A DNA stretch of 64,000 nt from Pogonophryne albipinna (lineage: Eukaryota > Chordata > Actinopteri > Perciformes > Artedidraconidae), in assembly GCA_028583405.1 (NCBI GenBank), contig CM053260.1, positions 19,422,813-19,486,812 of the forward strand, given 5' to 3'. This document shows positions 49,720-58,132 of the stretch, piece after piece. The number at the start of each line of letters is the position of its first letter. Position 1 is the first letter of the stretch. The notes beneath the pieces were generated by a model, which worked only from the letters and a program-made list of their open reading frames with translations, ran no database searches and was not told where the DNA came from. Made by a program: the position numbers and the translations under genes.

Positions 49720-49805
49720 TCTTGCTATCTGTATCTCTATCTATCTATCTCTCTTATCTCTCTCTCTATCTCTCTATCTATCTATCTCGCTATCTATATC
49801 GCTAT
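49720..49805. repeat. CTAT/CTCT microsatellite, right of Tc1
   Basis: Tandem CTAT and CTCT units, continuing the array interrupted by the Tc1 element. The serine-, isoleucine- and leucine-rich frames across it are artefacts. Confidence 0.9.
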
Positions 49806-49879
49806 GTACCCGCTCTACCGTAGACCGGAAGTTTACAAGCGCACACTCAATGAACCGGAAATGGAAATACGTCATCCCG

Positions 49880-50769
49880 TGCAACAAGCCCATAGGAAAA
49901 GTCTGGTGTGGGACATCAGAAGAAGCCTACTCTCCTTGTCAGCGAAATAACTCCTCCACATTGCCAAGGAAGTGGGTCCAGTGCCAGGCCAGGAACCGTC
50001 TGAGCTCGAGGAGGGAGACAATGAAGGCTGCTTCAACTACATCAGTTTATTTATGCACAGTAAGCACTTGCTTGAGTCAGAAGATAGTGGGATGGCTCAC
50101 TTGTTGATGTTGAAAAATGCTATTGATGACATTGTGAAAGACAGAGAAGTAAGTGTACAGGGTTTGCCACATGTAGAACCACACTTGGAGATAAACACAG
50201 GTAACAACACTAAGCAGATATCTGAAGCTGAGACAGATCTCACGCTTCTCCAGTCAGTTTTAATGCTGCAGGGGGTAACACGAATACTGGGTTACTAGAA
50301 ATGCTTAATAGCTATGAAGACCTGGGTAAAAGGTTAAGACAAAGCATTATGGCACCTACAACACAGACACTAGAACAACCCCCACTGTCACCAGCACACA
50401 CTAGTAAGTCTCATCATAACATCCCACACTCACCAGCTCAGTCTGCTGCCCAGTCCGGCCCTGAGACAATGATCTCCTTAAGAGAGCTCTCCTACCTCCA
50501 GAGGAGGGAGTTTAAGGTGCTTCGGACATAAGCTATAACAATGTCTGTAAGCAAATCGAGGAAGGGATTGGAGAAGGCGTCCATGACGGAGACATAGTTC
50601 GTGGTGTGCTCCGAATCATAAAACCTGGAACTTTCAAAGACATGCTAATAAATAAGGATGACCTGACAGTGATGGAGCTCAAAGGCTTTCTCCAGGCCCA
50701 CTTAAGAGAGAAAAACAGTACGGAGTTATTCCAATAATTAATGTGTGCTAGACAGGATGATAATTAAAC
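49880..50769 (+). pseudogene. Gypsy gag, 5' part
   Basis: After the ISL2EU insertion, coding-like sequence resumes with AHRKSLVWDIRRSLLSLSAK and continues past an in-frame TAA (49948-49950) with CFNYISLFMHSKHLLESEDS. A frameshift separates this from a segment with YEDLGKRLRQSI, and another near 50525 from NNVCKQIEEGIGEG and LRIIKPGTFKDMLINKDDL. The last blocks resemble the capsid region of a fish gypsy gag. The sequence stops at the LTR-element insertion, whose left target copy turned a GAA codon into TAA. This would have been the structural protein that packages element RNA. It is not functional. Confidence 0.7.
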
Positions 50770-50845
50770 GGTCACAATCTGTCTGTGTTTTGTCTTGTCT
50801 TTTTCTGGCTTTGGTTTCATGTTTTATTTTGAAAACAATAACTCA

Positions 50846-50892
50846 GGGGTTATGGTATGGGCAGGCGTATGTTATGGACGACGAACACAGGT
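50846..50892 (+). repeat. 47-bp Tc1 transposase fragment
   Basis: It matches the transposase coding strand of 48150-49717 (the GVMVWAG region, + strand 48890-48913 and neighbours reversed) with one mismatch by eye. No TIR or TA is present, so it did not arrive by normal transposition. Confidence 0.85.
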
Positions 50893-50904
50893 CGGCTGAT
50901 CAGC

Positions 50905-51074
50905 TGTTGTTGATAGTGCCTAAGACCAGGCTTAAAACCCGAGGGCATCGAGCTTTCGCAGCGGCTGGCCCTAGGCTCTGGAATACTTTGCCCCTCCATG
51001 TGAGGTCGGCCCAGACCCTGGGGGTTTTTAAATCAACACTTAAAACTCACTTTTTCTCTTTGGCTTTTGTTTAA
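50905..51074 (+). pseudogene. LINE reverse-transcriptase C-terminus
   Basis: The frame reads KTRLKTRGHRAFAAAGPRLW, then NTLPLHVRSAQTLGVFKSTL and a stop. The R-x-FA-x-x-GPRLWN-x-LP ... FK-x-x-LK-x-x-F pattern is the usual end of the ORF2 protein in L2/CR1-like fish LINEs, beyond the RT domain. The rest of the gene is absent through 5' truncation. The frame begins in Tc1-derived bases, which are not part of the LINE protein. Confidence 0.7.
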
Positions 51075-52497
51075 TTATCTATTTATTTATTTAGTTATTT
51101 ATTTATTCATTTAGTTCTTTATTTTAATATTTATAACATAACATAGGATTTCATAAAGTATCTTTTAAATAGTTTATACATTATTCAAATATAGGAATAG
51201 TAGATAGGATTACTTAAAATATTGTACCTTATATTTCATCTTTTTTCCCTTTAGACCCTTGCGGTTTATTCTTAAAAATCCTTACCCTTACACACCCCCC
51301 ATTTTCCCTCTGCTGGTCTATGGCCTTGTAGAGGGTAACGGGGTACAGAGTCGCTTAGATAAGCGGGGGAGTGCATCTGACGAAGAGATAGGTTGTTGTG
51401 CTCCCTATCTCTGTTTCTTATCCTATATCTAATAGAACTGCTCGGGTCTTGATAGATTGAGTGGGGAAGTTCATGAGATCTTTTTATAGGGTTATCAAGA
51501 ATAACTTTTATCCAATGACCTTTTACCTCTCTGTCGGTGTCTGTGTATTCTCTTGTTCCGATTAACCCAGCCAAATCTTTTTTCTTGTTTTGTATCTATA
51601 TCTACGCCGGGATCCGGAGTCGAGGCTGATCCTCTTGTTGTAGTCATGTGTCCTGGATCCTCTATCCTGAGTTCTGGATTAAGTCGTGGACTTCGGGTCG
51701 TGGCTGAACCTGTCTCTGCGGTCCTGCCTTGGGTCTCGTCATGCTGCTTCCCTGATGGCTTCCACAGGATTGTAGCTGACATCCTCGTGGATTCATCTTC
51801 TTATTACAGACACATGCATTTCCTAACATTCGGTCTATATGCTGTAAAATGTATTATCTCTTCGATTTACACACGGCATCTATTGCACGTCTGTCCGTCC
51901 TGGGAGAGGGATCCCTCCTCTGTTGCTCTCCCTGAGGTTTCTCCCATTTTTTCCCCTTAAACTGTGGGTTTTCTCTGGAAGTTTTTCCTTGTACGATGTG
52001 AGGGTCTAAGGATAGAGGGTGTCGTTTTTCTCATACTGATATTCTGAACAATCTGTGCTATTGTATTTGCTGTAAAGTGTCTCTACTGTAGGCTATTTTT
52101 ATTATATGTACAGCACTTTGGCTCGACCAAAAATCGTTTATAAATGTGCTATATAAATAAAACTTGATTTGATTTGATTTGAAAAGTCTTCACTGTCGCT
52201 TTCTGTCTGATTTCCCTCCTACCTGTTTACCCGATTGTGTTCACCTGGTGCCCTCCCTCCTCACCTGTGTCTTGTTTGTGTGATTAGTCTTGTGTGTATT
52301 TAAGTTCTGGTTTGTGTGATTAGTCTTGTGTGTATTTAAGTTCTGGTTTTTCTGTCTGTCATTGTTGGTTCATTGTTTGTCGTTGACTGTGTTCACGAGG
52401 TAGCGTTCTGTTTTGTTCCTTAAAATCCTTGAAATAAAGGTATTTTTTCCTGTTTATTCTGCATTTGGGTCCTGCCTGCTTCACTCACCCTAACAGA

Positions 52498-52563
52498 ATG
52501 AACCAACCAGAAATGGACCCAGCAGATGATCCATTTGAGGTGGAAAAGTACATTTACCTTTTT
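52498..52563 (+). pseudogene. Gag-like start of the inner LTR element
   Basis: ATG lies three bases after the 5' LTR and opens MNQPEMDPADDPFEVEKY, an acidic start. After about 20 codons the frame is broken by the inverted LINE insertion. The protein family is not recognisable from so short a stretch; position suggests a gag-like product. Sequence from 52918 to 53190 may continue it. Confidence 0.4.
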
Positions 52564-52917
52564 TTTGACTTGCTGCTTTGATTGGTCAATCAATCAATCA
52601 ATGTTTATTTATATAGCCCAATATCACAAATGTTACATTTGTCTCAGTGGACTTCACAGTTTGTACAGAATATCAGTATGACAATACGACACCCTCTGTC
52701 CTGAGACCCTCACATCGTACAAGGAAAAACTTCCGGAGAAAACCCACAGAGGAGGGATCCCTCTCCCAGGACGGACAGACGTGCAATAGATGCCGTGTGT
52801 AAATTGAAAAGATAATACATTTGCAACATAGGTAGTCCAAATGTTTGAAAATGCATGTGTGTATAATAGGAAGATGAATCCACAAGGATATCCATTCAGG
52901 ACCTATGATCCAGGACC
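52564..52917 (-). mobile_element. Inverted 5'-truncated LINE fragment
   Basis: Read on the minus strand, it shares the GGGAGAGGGATCCCTCCTC and TTTTTCCTTGTACGATGTG blocks with the LINE at 50836-52177. It then ends with GGGCTATATAAATAAACATT and tandem TTGA repeats. It splits the gag-like start of the inner LTR element. Its tail differs from the other copy, so it may be a sister subfamily. Confidence 0.7.
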
Positions 52918-53324
52918 ACAGCCACGGCCGGGAAAAGTCAGTCTTCCTTGGTGGAAGGGAGCGTCCAGTGTTCGGCAGAAGAGGGCCGCTCTGGTAGAGG
53001 CGCACCGGTTGGCAACAGAGAAACCATGTTTGGTGAAGTTTTTACCTGGCTGGATTATGGACTTCCTCAAGACATGTGATTCCCGGCATGCTAGCCCCCT
53101 GCCTCCCAATTCCCAACCTGACACCATACGTCTCGGTGTGTTCCGTCTGGAGTCAACCCCTGCTTCTTCCCCCTTTCCTGCTCCTGTCTAGGAGTCGTTC
53201 TCGGCTACTCGTCTGGCTTTTGGAGGTCCACTGAGCCTCCAAAAGGCTCCGAAGAGAAGGAGTCGCAAGTCCAGGCTAGCAGCCCGAGCCCCAGAAGCCA
53301 TTCTTTGGGCTCCAGTACAGGCCC

Positions 53325-53700
53325 CAGCAGCCATGGTTCCATGCTCCAGTGCCGGCCCACACAGCCATGGTACCGTGCTCCAGTACCATCCCACACAGCC
53401 ATGGTTCCGTGTTCCGGTTCCGTGCCCAGCAGCAATGGTTCCTGCTCTGGTACCGGCCCACACAGCGATGGTTCCCGTTGGGGGTCCCGCCGACTACTCT
53501 TCTGCCGGGGGTCCTGCCAACCCTATGTCCTGTGCCGTTGCAGGCCCCGCCGACTACTCCACTGCCGGGGGTCCTGCCAACTCCATGTCCTGTCCCGTTG
53601 GAGTTCCCGCCGACGCCTGCTCCGCCGGGTTTCCTGCCAACACCGTCTCCTGTCCTGTTTCGGGTGCCGTCGACACCAGCCCTTGCTCCGTCGTGGGTCC
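53325..53700. repeat. GC-rich minisatellite units
   Basis: About five diverged units built on CACACAGCCATGGTTCCGTG (to ~53475) are followed by about four ~69-bp units built on GCCGGGGGTCCTGCCAAC. They explain the long proline-rich open frames in all three plus-strand frames. Confidence 0.75.
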
Positions 53701-53967
53701 CACTGACACCAGCCCAGGTTCCGTCCAGGGTCTCGTCTACATCTGACCTGCCAGGGGTTCCGCCAGCTCCTGCCCGTCCTTGTGCCCGGCCCCCTGTGTT
53801 CCCCAGCCGTGGTCTTCGCCCTCAAGCCCGGCCCCCTGAGTGCCGCGGTCTTCGCCCTCGAGCCCGGCCCCCTGACTTTCCTGGCCGCGGTCTTCGCCCT
53901 TTTTGGACGTTGGTTGGACTTTTTTGTGTTTTGGGACGTCTGGGATCCGAGCCTTGAGGGGGGGTAA
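53349..53967 (+). pseudogene. Proline-rich ORF of the inner LTR element
   Basis: A 202-codon plus-strand frame encodes repeated PPTTLLPGVLPTLCPVP-like units, then an Arg/Pro-rich tail. An overlapping frame ends FFVFWDVWDPSLEGG just before the polypurine tract, wording I associate with gene models derived from this fish retroelement family. It is low-complexity, has no recognisable domain, and its length is driven by the minisatellite. Whether any frame is translated is unknown. It lies where pol would be in an autonomous element, so it marks a deletion derivative or a parasitic lineage. Confidence 0.45.
53953..53967 (+). promoter_or_regulatory. Polypurine tract of the inner LTR element
   Basis: GAGGGGGGGTAA lies immediately before the TGTCACGATC start of the 3' LTR, the expected plus-strand priming site. 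Confidence 0.8.
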
Positions 53968-54319
53968 TGTCACGATCTGTCTGTTGTGTTGTCTTTGGTT
54001 TCATGTTTTATTTTGAAAAGTCTTCACCCCCTGTCTTGCCTGTCGCTTTCTGTCTGTTTTCCCTCCTACCTGATTACCCGATTGTGTTCACCTGGTGCCC
54101 CTGTGTTTTCTCCTCCCTCCTCACCTGTTTCTTGTTTGTGTGATTAGTCTTGTTTGTATTTAAGTTCTGGTTTTTCTGTCTGTCATTGTTGGTTCATTGT
54201 TTGTCATTGACTGTGTTCACGAGGTAGTGTTCTGTTTTGTTCCTTAAAATCCTTGAAATAAAGGTATTTTTTCCTGTTTATTCTGCATTTGGGTCCTGCC
54301 TGCATCACTCACCCTAACA
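53968..54319 (+). repeat. 3' LTR of the inner element
   Basis: 352 bp from TGTCACGATC to CCCTAACA. Contains TATTTAAG and AATAAA. The intact pentamer GAAAC follows it. Confidence 0.9.
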
Positions 54320-54992
54320 GAAACACCACAACAGTTTCTCTACCGAGTGATAGGGTTAAAGCAACGTGTCCTATTCACCTCCAAACTGTCAGACGCAGGC
54401 ATTAAATACAGTCCAGCTACTGTTCAAGATGTGTTTCTACATACAGTCTTGCAGGGACTTGGATATAAACACAGTGATGTACGCAGAGAACTAAAGCCTC
54501 TTCTGTCAAGTGGTGAGGTGAGTGATGAAATAATATTACGCCATGTAAATCACCAATGAGGAGAGTGAGAGACAGAAGAGGATAGGTCCTTCTCGTCGGC
54601 AGGCAACGACTAGTGCTCATAGCGCACAACTTGAGCTTAACACAGTCCAAGAGTGTGGCAACAAACAAGAGAGCACAGCACACAAAACAAAGACAAACCC
54701 AATAAAAGAGCTTGCAGCCAAGGTAGATGAGCTAACCAGCATGGTTGAGGCTATGAGACAACAAAAGCAGCCACATCCGGCAGACATGATTAACCATAAC
54801 CAATACTCTCAGAACAGAGTGAGACCCAGGAGAGAGAAACCTTTTGGTTGTTCAAAATGTGTCGAACAAAACCGGCCAGATTGTAATCACTGTTTCTATT
54901 GTGGGGATGGAGGACACAGAGCTGTGGGCTGTTTAAAGAGACAAGAGAGTCAGGGAAACTCAGGCCGGTCACTGCAGCGGGGTTGCCAGTGA
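54320..54992 (+). pseudogene. Gypsy gag, 3' part with CCHC knuckle
   Basis: Gag resumes with TPQQFLYRVIGLKQRVLF, a capsid C-terminal pattern, and runs to TGA 54557-54559. A frame change there leads into a coiled-coil-like segment (ELAAKVDELTSMVEAM) and the nucleocapsid CFYCGDGGHRAVGC (C-x2-C-x4-H-x4-C, codons from about 54891), with an extra CSKC...CNHC pair before it. Gag closes at TGA 54990-54992. The pol frame overlaps its last ~90 bases in the -1 register. The knuckle itself is intact; the frameshift near 54555 and the LTR insertion upstream disable the gene. Confidence 0.85.
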
Positions 54993-55690
54993 TCAGATCC
55001 ACAATACGACCCCAAGCTGAACATTCTGGTGAGGCAAAAGCGCAAACCAGTTGTGAGGGCAAAACAGTTGAAGTAGCTGGTGCACAGAATAGTTACCAGC
55101 AAGATGAATCCTCGACTCAGTTTGCGTTTGGTTCCCCAGGGGTGAAACGTAGAACTGTTGCCAAGCTGATAGGAAAAAAGTCACTAATACAGTGTAATCT
55201 AAACGGATTGGCAGTGACTGCATTGCTTGTCTCCGGTGCTCAAGTCAGTATCATAAGCCGAGCCTGGAAAGAACAATATCTGCCTAATCATGATGTTCGA
55301 CCAATATCGGAGATTATCGAGGATCTGGACGAGCTAAAGGTGTATGCAGTTAATGGCGAGCTTATTCTGTTTGATGGCTGGGTAGCCATTATGACCAACC
55401 TGCCAGTAAATGAAGAACCCAGTCTTTCCATCAGTGTTCCATTCCTAGTCACAAGTTTGAGCATGGAGAGACCATTGGTTGGTTTTAATGTTTTGGAGGA
55501 AATCATTGAGGGACAGCCAGAACGATTGATATGCACTCTGGTTAAACTGCTTCGTGATGCCATCAGTGTTCCGGTGAAGAAAGCCGAAGCAATTGTGAGC
55601 TTTATTCAGGCAGTTGAACCAAGTATGTTGCAGGGACGCCTAAGAACAGGTGTAAATGACATCGTCATTTCGGCTGGTCAAGTCACCTAG
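54899..55690 (+). pseudogene. Gypsy protease region, active-site Asp lost
   Basis: The frame spans 263 codons from within the end of gag. IQCNLNGLAVTALLVSGAQV places the aspartic-protease loop at residues 108-115. The family motif is D-T/S-G, but here residue 111 is Val (GTC), one transversion from GAC. Retroviral-type proteases cut Gag-Pol into its parts and need this Asp in both subunits of a dimer, so this copy could not. The conserved later hydrophobic glycine segment (VNGELILFDGWVAI) is present. The frame ends at TAG 55688-55690 and continues unchanged in the RT frame, so this is a single nonsense codon. Confidence 0.85.
54932..54938 (+). promoter_or_regulatory. Candidate -1 frameshift heptamer TTTAAAG
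   Basis: The bases read T TTA AAG in the gag frame, fitting X XXY YYZ. A -1 slip enters exactly the open protease frame. It lies just after the CCHC knuckle. The Z position is G, which is less favourable in eukaryotes. Downstream there is only a weak 4-bp stem near 54947-54961 and an 8-bp stem (54967-54974 with 54987-54994) at a long spacing. Confidence 0.5.
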
Positions 55691-57373
55691 GTGAGGTGTC
55701 GTGTTCCCCAAACCCTGAACCCCTCTGATCGTCTGGTGTTGTTTGAAGCTGATGAAGACAGTCATCAATTATCGCAGCTGGATTTAGGCACAGGTTTGTT
55801 TGAGATACAGAACCCTGCAAAGCCTTATGTCACAATTCCAGTAGGCAGTAACACCAAACATGATGTGACCTTATCACGCAAGACAGCCCTGGGCGTATTG
55901 CAGCACATTGAAAGGTTTGTGGATGCTGAATCTCCTGACAAGACAACATGTACTGCAACAGTCAATGAGGTCTCAACTCAACCCCTTGAACCAATCCAAA
56001 AAGCTGAGCCGATCCCACCCCTGTGGCACCCACCAGTGGACCTCAGTCACTTGGAGGAGGAACAACAAGAGATTGCCAAGAGAATGTTGTACGAAGAATC
56101 AAAGGCTTTTGTGAGGGACGGAAATTACATTGGCTGTAACCCTAGCCTACAAATGGTGATACATCTGAAGGACGATATTCCAGTGCAAAGGACGTATACT
56201 TCCATACCAAAGCCGCTTTTGAGGGAGGTCAAAGAATATATTCAAGACCTACTGGTGAAGGGATGGATTGTTAAATCCAAGTCTTCCTATTCTGCCCCTG
56301 TTGTGTGCGTACGGAAGAAAGATGGCTCTTTTCGCCTTTGTATAGACTATCGCCTGCTCAATCAGAAAACTGTACCAGACCGACACCCACTGCCTCGGAT
56401 ACGGGACCTACTGGACACCTTGGGGGGATACTCTTGGTTCAGCATCCTTGACCAGGGTAAGGCATACCACCAGGGTTTTGTGGCTGAAGGTTCAAGCCAT
56501 CTGACCGCCTTCATCACACCCTGGGGGCTTTATGAGTGGGTGAGAATACCGTTTGGTCTTACGAATGCACCAGCAGCTTTTCAGAGGAGTATGGAGGAGA
56601 TGTTGAGTTCCTTGAGGGATGAGTGCTGTATACCTTACCTGGACGACATCCTGTGTTACTCCCAGACCTTTGAAAATCATGTGGAGGTGGTTCGGAAAGT
56701 GCTCCAAGCAATACAGAGTCAGGGAGTGAAGCTCCGCCCTGAGAAGTGTGAGGTGTTCAGGGGAGAAGTTCGCTATGTCGGACGCCTGGTCTCTGGTGAG
56801 GGTGTTCGAGTCGACCTCAAATATCTAGAAGCTGTACTGGCCCTGAAAGCGAAAACACCGAAGGCCGTAGGTGACCTGAGAAGAGTCCTTGGCTTTCTCA
56901 GTTACTACAGGTCGTACATACAAGACTTCTCAAAGATAGCAAAGCCATTATACGAGTTGCTCCAAGTGAAAGCCTCAACACAAGCTCGACAGCTCAAAGC
57001 TAAAGACCCCCAGCTGTCATCCAGGGCGCCTATAGAGTGGACTGCTGTGCATCAGACTACACTTGAGGAACTGGTTGACATGTTAACTCATCCTCCAGTT
57101 CTCGGATACCCAGACTTTGACATGCCATTCGTCTTGCATACCGATGCATCGGAGCAAGGACTGGGAGCAGTTCTTTACCAACAGCAGGACGAAAAGCTGC
57201 GAGTCATTGGCTATGGGTCACGAACCTTGACACCAGCTGAAAGGAATTATCATTTGCACAGCCGCAAATTAGAGTTCCTTGCGCTAAAGTGGGCAGTGTG
57301 TGAGAAGTTTCGAGATGTTATGCTCCTCACTTCACCATCTACACTGACAACAATCCACTTACTTATGTTATGA
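55691..57373 (+). pseudogene. Gypsy reverse transcriptase and RNase H
   Basis: The frame continues the protease frame after a TAG. Reverse-transcriptase blocks are in order: [28 protein letters not shown] with the first catalytic Asp (residue 254), [16 protein letters not shown], and [12 protein letters not shown] with the YLDD pair (316-319). The connection domain [20 protein letters not shown] follows, then RNase H with [14 protein letters not shown] (Asp 485). A frameshift near 57318 sends the frame to a false stop, while the RNase H continuation ([15 protein letters not shown], then GRMNIDADTLS) runs in another frame to 57525. The RT catalytic triad is intact. Copies element RNA into DNA in the family. 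Confidence 0.95.
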
Positions 57374-57525
57374 GCACGGCCAAACTCAATGCGGTTGGTC
57401 ACCGTTGGGTGGGGGAGTTGTCAGACTTCCGCTTTAACATTAAGTACAGACCTGGAAGAATGAACATTGATGCGGATACACTGTCCCATATCCCTCTCGA
57501 TATTGACCACTACATGTCAACGTGC
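57319..57525 (+). pseudogene. RNase H C-terminus, shifted frame
   Basis: The segment carries [14 protein letters not shown] with the second catalytic Asp region and IDADTLSHIP with the last Asp, as in gypsy RNase H. It lies one frame off the RT frame after a small deletion at about 57318. The hAT inserted right at its end, in the linker to integrase. Confidence 0.85.
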
Positions 57526-58124
57526 TAGTGTTGTCACAATACCAGCATTTTGGTTTTGATACCGATACCAAGTCAAGAATTGCGATTCCGATTATTTTTC
57601 GATACTTTTCTTTAAAAAAAGGAAACAGTCTTAAATGTAATTATTGTGCTTTATTTCACACCAGAACCATAACCATAACACAAACTTTTAAACAATGAGA
57701 ACAATAAATAAAATAAATATCAAGAATTCGTATTAAATAAAATGAAGCATATCTCAAACAACTTTTTTGTTTTCCGCTTCTGGCGTCTTTTTTGTCAACA
57801 AGCCGAGGCGCAGCGGCAGTTGCACTCCCACTTGCAGCCATGCTTCTCGTTTTCTCACATGCTCTGGCAGCTAGCGCGTGCACGAGAGAGGGGAGGCACT
57901 TAGAGCGTGTTTGAGAGGGGAGGGACTGCAGGCACGGCTGCAGTGCAGGGAGTGGAAGCAGAGCGCTGAACACACACGGCTCTTATTAAAACGGCGCTTT
58001 CTCACCGGAGTACTTTTCCCCGTCATTCTTAAAGTACAGATACTAATGAAACGGAGGAATCGTAACGTTTTTAACGGCAGGGTATCGTGGTACCTTTCAA
58101 GTATCGGTACACCGTGCAACACTA
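57526..58124. mobile_element. hAT non-autonomous element in pol
   Basis: TAGTGTTGTCAC at the left and GTGCAACACTA at the right are flanked by identical CAACGTGC (57518-57525 and 58125-58132). Subterminal GATACCGATACC and GGTATCG repeats are typical of this fish family. It has no transposase. The target lies between RNase H and integrase, and pol reading resumes directly after the second target copy. Confidence 0.94.
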
Positions 58125-58132
58125 CAACGTGC

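Larger units (their letters stand above)
42163..49878. mobile_element. ISL2EU-type DNA transposon (THAP transposase plus YqaJ nuclease)
   Basis: The element carries two genes on opposite strands that converge: a THAP/DDE transposase (+) and a SWIM/YqaJ protein (-). This pairing is what defines the ISL2EU (IS4EU) transposons, relatives of Harbinger. Degenerate ends are visible: ATGGCGT near 42167 and, reversed, ATGACGT at 49875, both followed some 40 bp inside by CTTCCGGT. GTGCA flanks both sides and may be duplicated target, although I recall shorter TSDs for this group. Three younger insertions lie inside it (a LINE tail, a hAT and a Tc1). Confidence 0.75.
50836..52177 (+). mobile_element. 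5'-truncated L2/CR1-type LINE in the LTR
   Basis: The insertion ends in tandem TTGATTTGATTTGA after GCTATATAAATAAAA, a common fish LINE tail. TTTGAAAA occurs on both sides (50828-50835 and 52178-52185), partly overlapping the tail. The 3' UTR includes GGGAGAGGGATCCCTCCTC, shared with the inverted copy at 52564-52917. The left edge bears a 47-bp piece of Tc1 transposase (50846-50892), an unexpected fusion. Confidence 0.7.
50770..52495 (+). repeat. 5' LTR of the inner element, split by a LINE
   Basis: Homologous to 53968-54319. The LTR parts are 50770-50835 and 52181-52495. A 37-bp tandem duplication (about 52279-52350, GTGTGATTAGTCTTGTGTG units) is absent from the 3' LTR. It carries TATTTAAG and AATAAA, possible promoter and polyadenylation signals. 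The initial TG has mutated to GG. Confidence 0.85.
50770..54319 (+). mobile_element. Non-autonomous LTR retrotransposon inside gag
   Basis: Two LTRs (50770-52495, inflated by a LINE insertion, and 53968-54319) surround about 1.5 kb that lacks RT and integrase. The target duplication is TAAAC on the left (50765-50769) and GAAAC on the right (54320-54324). Joining the flanks restores continuous gag reading across the site, which confirms the insertion. The interior begins with ATG 52498 and ends with a proline-rich region and a G-rich polypurine tract. No primer binding site follows the 5' LTR, so priming is unknown; self-priming is one possibility. Confidence 0.88.

Noticed and set aside
50301..50531. 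Separate small gene in gag
   Set aside because: It is a frameshifted piece of gag, continuous in content with 49972-50298 and 50530-50760.
53305..53957. Proline-rich host protein gene
   Set aside because: The frame lies between the LTRs of a retroelement, is built from minisatellite units, and is open in several frames at once.
55688..55690. TAG between protease and RT as programmed readthrough
   Set aside because: Readthrough signals in retroviruses sit at the gag/protease joint, not between protease and RT. This copy has many other nonsense and frameshift changes, so simple decay is more likely.
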